From contig JAGWXK010000004.1 in the NCBI GenBank assembly GCA_018969905.1, positions 1 to 53,599 on the forward strand: 53,599 bases of DNA. The letters are read 5' to 3'. Below the pieces are notes generated by a model. That model was not told the DNA's origin, ran no database searches, and saw only the letters and a list, made by a program, of their open reading frames with translations. Of this stretch, positions 41,419-48,783 are shown piece after piece; position 1 is the first letter of the stretch; each line of letters begins with the position of its first letter. Made by a program: the position numbers and the translations under genes. This stretch comes from Bdellovibrionales bacterium. Lineage in GTDB: Bacteria; Bdellovibrionota; UBA1018; CAIMNF01.

Positions 41419-42438
41419 CTAGCCCCTCGAGCGCAGATATGCCTCAGTGATTTCCTGGGGCGATACGGTAGCCGTTCCACGCTTGCTCACCTCGACTCCG
41501 GCCGCAAGGTTCGAGATGTAGGCCGCCTCCTCGATCTTTGCCCCAGAGGCAAGTGAGAGAGCAAGAACCGAAATCACAGTGTCTCCGGCTCCTGAAACAT
41601 CATAAACCTCGCGGGCAAAGGTCGGAATCAGGATCGGCTTTACGCCCGGTCCCTTGAAGATCGCCATTCCGTCTTTTCCAAGAGTGATGATCAAACTCTC
41701 AGCCCGGGTTTGCCTGAGGATTGCAGCCCCCGCATCCATCAGGCTCTTTGAATCATCAATCTTCACGCCGGCAAGCGCTTCGGCCTCTTTCTTGTTTGGC
41801 GTAAGTAGGGTCGCGCCTGCATACCAATTCGCCGGAGTTTTCAGGTGAGGATCCACCAAAACCGGAATCTTCTTTTTTCGCGCGGCCTTGATCACCCCTT
41901 GAATCATCATTTCGTTCATGAGGCCCTTGGCATAATCCTCGATGATGAGCGCGTCCGCATGTTTCACACATTGAAGAATCGATGCAGAAACCTTCTTTTG
42001 GATCTCCTTTGAAAGCGGATGCGTGCTTTCATAATCCACCCGTAGCACCTGCTGGGTCTCAGCCACCACGCGCTCCTTCAAAATGGTTCTTCTGGACTCA
42101 TCAACCACCAGATTCCGCGTGGAAAGCCCCTTCTCCTTCATGAGCTTGAGAAAATCCCTGGCATCTCCGTCATTTCCGACCACTCCTGAAATGTAGGCCT
42201 CACCGCCAAGGGCGATGATGTTGTCGGCAACGTTTGCGGCAAGCCCGAGCTTCAGGCTCTCACTTTGGACAAACACGATGGGAACCGGCGCCTCGGGCGA
42301 TATCCTCTCCACCGTGCCCCGGGTATAGCGATCAATGCCAACATCCCCAAGCACCGCGATCTTTTGTTTTTGATACAGGGACAATACCTGCAGGAGTGTT
42401 TCTTCGGTGAGGGTTACTGGGTTGGCTGGATTTCTCAT
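41419..42438 (-). CDS. hldA: D-glycero-beta-D-manno-heptose-7-phosphate kinase
   Basis: The 339 residues make a PfkB-family kinase: IAVLGDVGIDRYTRGTVERISPEAPVP is the RfaE signature start, and DVSGAGDTVISVLAL is the anion hole with catalytic Asp. It is the kinase domain only, equal to the N-terminal half of HldE, so the nucleotidyltransferase must be encoded elsewhere. It makes heptose-1,7-bisphosphate for the LPS core. Its ATG overlaps the stop of the heptosyltransferase gene. Confidence 0.93.
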   Translation of the reverse strand: MRNPANPVTLTEETLLQVLSLYQKQKIAVLGDVGIDRYTRGTVERISPEAPVPIVFVQSESLKLGLAANVADNIIALGGEAYISGVVGNDGDARDFLKLMKEKGLSTRNLVVDESRRTILKERVVAETQQVLRVDYESTHPLSKEIQKKVSASILQCVKHADALIIEDYAKGLMNEMMIQGVIKAARKKKIPVLVDPHLKTPANWYAGATLLTPNKKEAEALAGVKIDDSKSLMDAGAAILRQTRAESLIITLGKDGMAIFKGPGVKPILIPTFAREVYDVSGAGDTVISVLALSLASGAKIEEAAYISNLAAGVEVSKRGTATVSPQEITEAYLRSRG

Positions 42439-43448
42439 ACGCTTACTCTCTCCACTTCCTGCACTGCGGATTCGACATCAAACAAGTTCATGCAATCAAA
42501 ATGCGCACAGCGCTCCCCCCTGCATTTGTAGGTCTCAGGACATTCCACTCCGGGAACCCAAACTGATCTCCGGGAAATGAGCGGCCCCCAGCGCTTTTCA
42601 GAAAGCACAAAAAGGGGCGGAAAAATCGCAAAGGTCGGAGTATCCACCGCGGCAGCCAGGTGCAAAGGGCCGGTTCCGTGCGCGATCACCACCTTTGCGT
42701 GCCGATAAACCTCCGCCATGCCATCGAGTTCAAGGCCATCTGCCGGACCAAGCAGCAAAACCCCTTGCGCCTTTTCGCGAAAAGCCTCAAGAATTGCCGT
42801 TTCTCCGGGACCACCGGACACCACCACCCGATGCCCCCGTTGCATCAGGCGCTGAGCCAAGTAATGGATTTTTGCGATCTCCACGTAGCGAGCCGAACCA
42901 CTGGAACCCGGATGAATCACGATGAAGCCTCGGCTTCCAAGCTTCTTTTTTGACAAGTACTGCTGAGCACGGATTTTTGCGGAATCGGAGGTTGCAACCC
43001 AGGCCCTCGGAAGATCCGAAGCATCAACTGCGGGCTGCCTCGGCGCGATCAAATCCAGATTGTACTCCGCCTCATGCATCAGGCACTTCGAGCGACGCTG
43101 CCACTTGCCTTCGTTAAAAATGAAAAATGACCGAAGGGTGGAATAAGGTCCGACCCGTACGGGAACCCCCGCCGACTTGATCGCGCGTGAAACCATTTCT
43201 TCATCTTTCAAAACATAGGCCACATCGATCCCTTGTTTTCGGATCAAATCCGAAAGGGATTTTTCTCCTACGTTTGGATCATGCGGAAGGAGCTCAATCG
43301 GAGCTCCATACTGGAGAATGGGATGCCAGTGGCGCTGGGCTAAAAAAAAGATCTCGTCGTTTGGATTGAGCTCCCGGAGTTTTCGAAGCACCGGGGTTGC
43401 GAGGATCACATCGCCAAGGCGATCGGTCCGGGTGACGAGAATCCTCAT
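42435..43448 (-). CDS. GT9-family heptosyltransferase
   Basis: The 337 residues show the two Rossmann halves of GT9 enzymes: the start RILVTRTDRLGDVILATPVLRKLRE, the acceptor-side DVAYVLKD, and the donor side FIVIHPGSSGSARY and IAHGTGPLHLAAAVDTPTFAIF. This family adds ADP-heptose to LPS core; WaaF/WaaC level is not resolved. The C-terminal CRGERCAHFDCMN Cys cluster is unusual and may bind a metal. Overlaps cmk and hldA by 4 bp each. Confidence 0.9.
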   Translation of the reverse strand: MRILVTRTDRLGDVILATPVLRKLRELNPNDEIFFLAQRHWHPILQYGAPIELLPHDPNVGEKSLSDLIRKQGIDVAYVLKDEEMVSRAIKSAGVPVRVGPYSTLRSFFIFNEGKWQRRSKCLMHEAEYNLDLIAPRQPAVDASDLPRAWVATSDSAKIRAQQYLSKKKLGSRGFIVIHPGSSGSARYVEIAKIHYLAQRLMQRGHRVVVSGGPGETAILEAFREKAQGVLLLGPADGLELDGMAEVYRHAKVVIAHGTGPLHLAAAVDTPTFAIFPPLFVLSEKRWGPLISRRSVWVPGVECPETYKCRGERCAHFDCMNLFDVESAVQEVERVSV

Positions 43449-44167
43449 CCTTGTTCCTTCTTCTGGATCCGGACTTGAACCGTTCGAATCTGCTCGGCCA
43501 TGAGTTTAACCACCTGATCCAGCGTGTAACTCGTGGTATCGATTTCAATCGCATCCGGCGCCTTTTTTAGCGGTGCGATCGCTCGATTGGAATCTCCCTC
43601 ATCTCGGATCCGGATCTGTTCTTTCAAATCCTCAAACGATATCGTGTCGCTGTCTTGCGCTTCCAGCTCCGCAAGTCTGCGCTTGGCTCGTTCATCAATG
43701 CTTGCAGTCAGGAAAAACTTGATGGGCGCATCTGGAAAAATCACGGTACCGATATCACGCCCCTCCAGGATAGAGGGAGCCTGGAGCCCGAGAGTCCTTT
43801 GCAGGCCCTTCAGCGCTGACCGAACTCCGGGGATTGCCGAAATCCGGGACGCCATCATACTCATTTCGGGGGTGCGGATCATGGAAGTGACATCGCGCGC
43901 ATTCACAAAAAGACGATTCTTCGGATTTCGATCCTTCACTCGCCTAAATTCAAATTTTGCTTTTTCCGCGATCTTGGAGATTGCCGCATGATCGGACTCA
44001 TCAAAATCGGCGGTGAATCCCGCCTCAAAGCACAGGTAAGCCACTCCCCGATACAGGGCTCCGGTATCGACATGAATCAGATTGAGAAGATCCGCGATCC
44101 GCTTGGTTGCGGAACTTTTTCCGGTTCCCGCAGGACCATCCACAGCAACAACAAAGGGAGTAGACAT
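43445..44167 (-). CDS. cmk: Cytidylate kinase
   Basis: This 240-residue protein starts VVAVDGPAGTGKSSATKRIA (P-loop), followed by HVDTGALYRGVAYLCFE, ILEGRDIGTVIFPDAPIKFFLTAS and the lid segment DERAKRR with DEGDSNRAIAPLKKAPDAIEIDTT. It phosphorylates CMP and dCMP. Length and motif order match bacterial Cmk. It lies 20 bp after hisC. Confidence 0.96.
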   Translation of the reverse strand: MSTPFVVAVDGPAGTGKSSATKRIADLLNLIHVDTGALYRGVAYLCFEAGFTADFDESDHAAISKIAEKAKFEFRRVKDRNPKNRLFVNARDVTSMIRTPEMSMMASRISAIPGVRSALKGLQRTLGLQAPSILEGRDIGTVIFPDAPIKFFLTASIDERAKRRLAELEAQDSDTISFEDLKEQIRIRDEGDSNRAIAPLKKAPDAIEIDTTSYTLDQVVKLMAEQIRTVQVRIQKKEQG

Positions 44168-44187
44168 GGGAAAACCCTACCACAACC

Positions 44188-45321
44188 TCATGTTTTTTTA
44201 TTCTTTTTTAGCTTCTCGAACGCGGCAATCGCGGTGCGGTTCTGAGCCTCTGTTCCGATCGTGACCCGCACCCAATCCGGCATCCCATAATTTGAAATCG
44301 GTCTCAAAATCACACCCATCCTGAGACAAGCCTCAAAAACCTCTGGCCCCGAGAGCCCTAGCCCCTGACGAGTATTGATCAATAAAAAATTGCCCTGAGA
44401 GGGAAGAAAAGGAATTCCGAGCTTCCGGTAAGCCGCCATCATCTTCTTCATGCCGGTGTTGTTCAGGCGAACGGACTTCCGGATGAATACCTTGTCCTTG
44501 AGCGCAGCTTCGGCTCCGATCAACCCAAGGCTCGAAACGTTGAACGGCATCCGCACCTTCTGAACCATTTTGGCAAGCTCCGGGCGAATCACCCCATAGC
44601 CCACCCTAAGCCCCCCAAGCCCATAGATCTTGGAAAAGGTCTTCAGCACCGAGACATTCGAAAACCGGCGATACAATGGGATCGGATCCGGCAGATCCTT
44701 TGCCGTAACGTATTCCCAATAGGCGTAATCCAAAATCACATGGACCGAACCCTCGCGGACTTTTTCCACCTCGGTCAAAAACTCCACAAGCTCGGACTCA
44801 GTCACATAGGTTCCGGTCGGATTGTTTGGGTTCGGAAGGGCCACGAGCTTCACCCTCGGAGTGTTCCGAATGAGCTCGATCATCGCCTTCAGGTCAAACC
44901 GGAAATCCTGGGTCATGCGGGTAAAGAGCGTATCCACCCCCTGGATGCGGGCCGAGATCGGGTACGCGGCAAAAACTCCATCACTTGCCACCATGAAATC
45001 ACCTGGCACGCAAAACGTGCGAATCAAGAGCTCGATCACCTCGTTTGATCCGTTTCCTAGAACAATCTCATCAAAGCTCACTCCCTCAAGCTTGGAGAGC
45101 GCGACTCTCAAATGAAATCCGCTTGCATCCGGATACAACTGCAGCTCCTTCATCGCCTTTTTCATCGCAAGAACCGCGCGCGGCGAGGGACCAAGCGGAT
45201 TTTCGTTCGAGGCAAGCTTGATGACTTTTTTCACTCCGTACTCGCGCTGGGTCTCTTCGATGGGTTTTCCTGCGATGTAGGGTTTTAACTGTTCAATGTA
45301 CCTTGGAAATTGGATGGGCAT
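44188..45321 (-). CDS. hisC: Histidinol-phosphate aminotransferase
   Basis: A 377-residue class I/II PLP enzyme. LASNENPLGPSPRAVLAM is the HisC signature start, GNGSNEVIELLIRTF the phosphate-binding turn, ALPNPNNPTGTYV the conserved Asn-Pro segment, DYAYWEYV the PLP-contacting Asp/Tyr, and the Schiff-base Lys lies in TFSKIYGLGGLRVGYG. It converts imidazole acetol phosphate to histidinol phosphate, though paralogues also act on aromatic amino acids. No other his genes are in the window. Confidence 0.92.
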   Translation of the reverse strand: MPIQFPRYIEQLKPYIAGKPIEETQREYGVKKVIKLASNENPLGPSPRAVLAMKKAMKELQLYPDASGFHLRVALSKLEGVSFDEIVLGNGSNEVIELLIRTFCVPGDFMVASDGVFAAYPISARIQGVDTLFTRMTQDFRFDLKAMIELIRNTPRVKLVALPNPNNPTGTYVTESELVEFLTEVEKVREGSVHVILDYAYWEYVTAKDLPDPIPLYRRFSNVSVLKTFSKIYGLGGLRVGYGVIRPELAKMVQKVRMPFNVSSLGLIGAEAALKDKVFIRKSVRLNNTGMKKMMAAYRKLGIPFLPSQGNFLLINTRQGLGLSGPEVFEACLRMGVILRPISNYGMPDWVRVTIGTEAQNRTAIAAFEKLKKNKKT

Positions 45322-45340
45322 GATTCACCTTTGACTTTTT

Positions 45341-45898
45341 CTAAATGACCGGACGCACCTTTACCGATGCCCGATCGACACTTTGATATTCATTCTGAAA
45401 GCGCGACAAGATTCGCGCGGCCAGTTCTTCGACCTTCACTCCGGGAAGCAAGGACCCGAGCCCCACTGCCGAAACAGGCGCTCCTTCCGGATCAATATTG
45501 ATTCCCAGATGCAAAAGCACCGACACGGGAGAAGCCGTAACGATCGAGACACTGAGCTTCTTTCCGCCCACGAACAAATCATCCCCCTCGCGGCTCACTT
45601 CAATTCCCCGCTTCAGGAGTTCCACGCACCACTCGCTCACAAGCAAGCGCTGAATCCAGATTCCCTCTTTCAGCGTGATTCCAAAAAACTCGCCTAAAAA
45701 ATGAACCATTTCGCGCGCGCGGATGAAATCACTCTGCAGACGATCCTCCCAGTCCACGAGGTGCTCTGTCTTCACATCACAAGGCCCCCGGAAAGCAACC
45801 AGAGTCGAGCCCTCGATCTTCCATTTCGAGAGGATAAAATGGGGTTTCAGTTCCGGTCCAAGGTAGGGCATCGGAGATTCCATCCACTGGGTCTTCAT
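45341..45898 (-). CDS. DUF366 family protein
   Basis: The 185 residues match the DUF366 pattern: YLGPELKPHFILSKWKIEG, VAFRGPCDVKTEHLVDWED, a DDLFVGGKKLSVSIVTASPVS strand pair and HLGINIDPEGAPV. Function of the family is not established. Its ATG overlaps the queC stop, which suggests a link to 7-deazaguanine (queuosine) synthesis; that is an inference from gene order. Confidence 0.85.
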   Translation of the reverse strand: MKTQWMESPMPYLGPELKPHFILSKWKIEGSTLVAFRGPCDVKTEHLVDWEDRLQSDFIRAREMVHFLGEFFGITLKEGIWIQRLLVSEWCVELLKRGIEVSREGDDLFVGGKKLSVSIVTASPVSVLLHLGINIDPEGAPVSAVGLGSLLPGVKVEELAARILSRFQNEYQSVDRASVKVRPVI

Positions 45899-46572
45899 GC
45901 TGATCCCCCCTTCTTTGCGCGCTCAAAGCGTTTGCAGGATTCGCACACTCCGCATGAGGCTTCCCCACCCGCATAGCAGGACCACACATGCTCGAAAGGA
46001 AAAGGCTCGGGGAGGTTCTTTAGGGCCTCCACAATCTCCACCTTGTTCATCATCTCGGTGTAGGAAACCACCTTTACTCCATTACGGGTCGAGTATTTGA
46101 GCGCAAGGGTAGAGACCCCCAGAAACTGCGAAGAATTGTCCGGAAAGGTCGCGGCCTCTTCCTTGTTGAACCCAACAACCACCTGCTGAATCCCTTTGCT
46201 CTCAGCGATCGCTGCCGCAACATTGATGAAGAGACCGTTCCGATTCGGCACCCAGACCGTAGCGCCGGTTTTTTGCGTGGTGGGAAGATGATCGAGGTCA
46301 GAAATTGAAAGATTCGGAATCCCGACGCCACCGGCGGTGAGCGCACTTCCCCCGAGCTCGCCAAGCCACTTGAGATCCAGAATCCGATGAGAAATCTTGA
46401 AATGGTTTGCAAACGCGATGGAGCTTCTGATCTCGCGCGCGGCGGCTTTCTGCCCGTAATCGATCGTAAGGGCAAGCACGGGCTCATCGAAATGGCGTGC
46501 GAAGGCAAGATTGGCGCTGCTGTCGAGTCCCCCGGACAAGAGCACCAGGGACTTCAATCGGGATGGTTCCAC
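45895..46572 (-). CDS. queC: 7-cyano-7-deazaguanine synthase
   Basis: This protein has 225 residues from GTG 46572, which has AGGGG just upstream; a TTG 12 codons earlier is the track choice. SLVLLSGGLDSSANLAFAR is the PP-loop, GATVWVPNRNGLFINVAAAIAE is conserved, and the zinc site is the C-terminal CYAGGEASCGVCESCKRF. It makes preQ0 from carboxy-deazaguanine with ammonia and ATP, towards queuosine. No queD, queE or queF are in the window. Confidence 0.95.
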   Translation of the reverse strand: MEPSRLKSLVLLSGGLDSSANLAFARHFDEPVLALTIDYGQKAAAREIRSSIAFANHFKISHRILDLKWLGELGGSALTAGGVGIPNLSISDLDHLPTTQKTGATVWVPNRNGLFINVAAAIAESKGIQQVVVGFNKEEAATFPDNSSQFLGVSTLALKYSTRNGVKVVSYTEMMNKVEIVEALKNLPEPFPFEHVWSCYAGGEASCGVCESCKRFERAKKGGSA

Positions 46573-46628
46573 CGCCCCTAACTTAAGGCGGGATCGCCCC
46601 AATCGCAATGCTTTTGATGAAGGCGGAT

Positions 46629-48047
46629 CTAAAGCAACTTTTTCGCTTTAAAGAGCTTGATTGCGGCCTCATTCGCATACACGTTGGGGACAAAATTGAT
46701 GTAGCCCGAAAGGCGTTTCACGATGGAGTTATCGACCTCGATCAGGAGTTTCGGTCCTCCGCGCTTCGTCACGATTTTTACTGGCTCAAGCTCAAGATAG
46801 AGGGGGCCTTTGCGTTCCTTTTTGTTGAGCTTGTCTTTGGACATCGTAAAAGAGATGTCCTTTGATGGAATGTCGGCCAGGATCCACTCCTCCCCGGTTC
46901 CATGTTCCTCGATCACGTGCTCGAAATCATCGACAATCGCCCGGATGCGCTTGATCCGTTTTTCGCGCTCTTTTTCGGAGCCGCTCGACTCGAGGATCCG
47001 GTGCTCGAATTCGGGATGATGAACGGTCTTTGGAGCCTTCCGGTACAAAAGCATCTCGATCAGTTCATTGGTATGGCGGTCGTCCAGCAAGCCCAGATGC
47101 CGCACTTCCTGACAGCGATTCAGGAAATAAATGTCATTCCACCAGAAAAATCGCTCATCCCGCTCCTCAATCATGGAAAGAAGGTCATGAAACTGGTGAA
47201 TGAGATCCTCATCGAGGAACTTTTCCGCAATCTGGGTTGAGATCACATCAAACTTGGACGACTGCTGGTTTTTTACCACCTGCGAGTACCAGTTGAAGCG
47301 CGCAATCAGAAAGTCCTCAACCGCGCGCATTGCATTTTCACGCACCCCGAAGCCCACCTGACCCCGACCAATGTCAAAGGTGGTGAGGTTTGCAAGAATG
47401 TAATCGCGGTCGAATTGCCCGTATTTGATTCCGGTGTAGTAGGAATCACGAAGAAGGTAATCCATGCGGTCGGCATCAAGGTCCGAGTGCATGAGTTGAT
47501 TTGCGATCACATAGGGAGACTCGCCCTTGATGATCTTTGAAATCATCGCCACATCAAAACCATAATCCTCAAGGATCCGGGTGACCCCACCCTCATAGCG
47601 GGTGTTCTTGATGATGAAGGCGCCGAGGTGCTCGTGATTGTTCGAAAGCTTTTTCGCACGTTTTGGAAGTCTTCGCTCATCATTGCCGTGCCTCATGTAG
47701 GCGTACTCCACGGTGTGCGAGAACGGAAAAGTCCCGATGTCGTGCATGAGTGCCGAGATCCTGAGACTCTTGTGGAGCATGGCCTGGGGTGAAGTCGCCT
47801 TCGCATCAAACAGCTCGTGATCCGGAACCGCGAGTCCCAAGGCCCGAAGCATCTGATCCATCGAGTGCATCACCCCGATCGTGTGCCCGAATCGATTGTG
47901 TTCGGCGCCCGGAAAAATATAATTCGCAAAGCTCAGCTGTTTGATCCAGCGAAGACGCTGAAAGAAAGGAGAATTGATGATCCGCTCTTCCCATTCGGTG
48001 ATTGGAACAAACCCATAGAGAACATCGTAAATTACTCCGCGTTTCAC
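46629..48047 (-). CDS. HD-domain phosphohydrolase (SAMHD1/dGTPase-like)
   Basis: This 472-residue protein starts at GTG 48047 with AGGAGG upstream. The HD motif is split in the usual way: AEHNRFGHTIGVMH, then ALMHDIGTFPFSHTVE (His-Asp), and the last ligand in HSDLDADRMDYLLRDS. Order and length match SAMHD1-like dNTP triphosphohydrolases. It may control dNTP pools, which would fit cmk and queC in the same run, but the substrate is unproven. A C-terminal domain (about 330-472) is not recognised. Confidence 0.88.
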   Translation of the reverse strand: MKRGVIYDVLYGFVPITEWEERIINSPFFQRLRWIKQLSFANYIFPGAEHNRFGHTIGVMHSMDQMLRALGLAVPDHELFDAKATSPQAMLHKSLRISALMHDIGTFPFSHTVEYAYMRHGNDERRLPKRAKKLSNNHEHLGAFIIKNTRYEGGVTRILEDYGFDVAMISKIIKGESPYVIANQLMHSDLDADRMDYLLRDSYYTGIKYGQFDRDYILANLTTFDIGRGQVGFGVRENAMRAVEDFLIARFNWYSQVVKNQQSSKFDVISTQIAEKFLDEDLIHQFHDLLSMIEERDERFFWWNDIYFLNRCQEVRHLGLLDDRHTNELIEMLLYRKAPKTVHHPEFEHRILESSGSEKEREKRIKRIRAIVDDFEHVIEEHGTGEEWILADIPSKDISFTMSKDKLNKKERKGPLYLELEPVKIVTKRGGPKLLIEVDNSIVKRLSGYINFVPNVYANEAAIKLFKAKKLL

Positions 48048-48138
48048 TGGTCCACGCCTCCTGCTCTCCAGAGCTTAGCCCAAATCGAAGGCACCTGCAC
48101 CTTGCATTTGGAGTGGCTCTCGGGGTACCTAAGACCCC

Positions 48139-48621
48139 ATGGAACGCCCAAATGCAATGAGCCCAAGACCTGCAACCGTGGATGACATTCCCGCCATTCT
48201 TGAAATCGAGCGCGAGAGCTACCCCGAGCCCTGGTCCGAGATCCACTTCCGGAAGGAAATGGACACGGCTTATTCTAGGGTGATGGTTCTCACTGACGAC
48301 GAAACGGATTCCATTGTGCTGGGCTATCTCGTGTACTGGCTTCAGGCCGAAGGTGTCTCGCTTTTGAATGTTACGGTTGCACCAAAATGGCGGGGTTTAG
48401 GACTCAGCCGGATTCTTCTTTCGACCATGATCAATGAAACCGTCCGCGAGGAAATCCCCCGGATCATTCTTGAAGTGCGGGCTTCAAACCAGCAGGCCAT
48501 CGGCGTCTATGAACACCTGGGCTTCAAACGCACCCATGAGCGCAAAGGGTTTTACTCCGACGGCGAATCCGCAATCGTCATGGAATTAAAGACGAGCGAC
48601 ATTCCTGCGATTCTTCAGTGA
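48139..48621 (+). CDS. rimI: RimI-like GNAT N-acetyltransferase
   Basis: A 160-residue protein; the internal Met 6 codons later (48157) would give the more family-typical start SPRPATVDDIPAIL. GNAT features are IERESYPEPWSE, LLNVTVAPKWRGLGLSRILLST (acetyl-CoA pyrophosphate loop) and EVRASNQQAIGVYEHLGFKRTHERKGFY. The last block is typical of RimI, which acetylates ribosomal protein S18. Convergent with valS across element C. Confidence 0.88.
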   Translation: MERPNAMSPRPATVDDIPAILEIERESYPEPWSEIHFRKEMDTAYSRVMVLTDDETDSIVLGYLVYWLQAEGVSLLNVTVAPKWRGLGLSRILLSTMINETVREEIPRIILEVRASNQQAIGVYEHLGFKRTHERKGFYSDGESAIVMELKTSDIPAILQ

Positions 48622-48669
48622 ATGAATGGAAGATGAATCGAATGGAAGCGTAAAGATCCGACGCATGGT

Positions 48670-48774
48670 CTGTCTTTTGGGATTGGTATTTTGCCGACTC
48701 TCGCGAGCGCAGGATGCGCGAAAGCGAGGCCGCGTGATGCGGCTCGGAGGAAAAAAATCAATCTCAAAAGACAG
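48670..48774. repeat. Structured 3'-end element C (after valS)
   Basis: The outer arms 48670-48692 and 48752-48774 pair at 20 of 23 positions, with a sequence unlike the arms of A and B. The 57-bp core is identical to element A in three blocks (14, 15 and 12 bp) and differs only in the short spacers between them, where C has GCGCAGGATGCGC, itself a small palindrome. It ends 9 bases from the valS stop and lies between convergent rimI and valS. Confidence 0.85.
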
Positions 48775-48783
48775 CCTGGGCGT

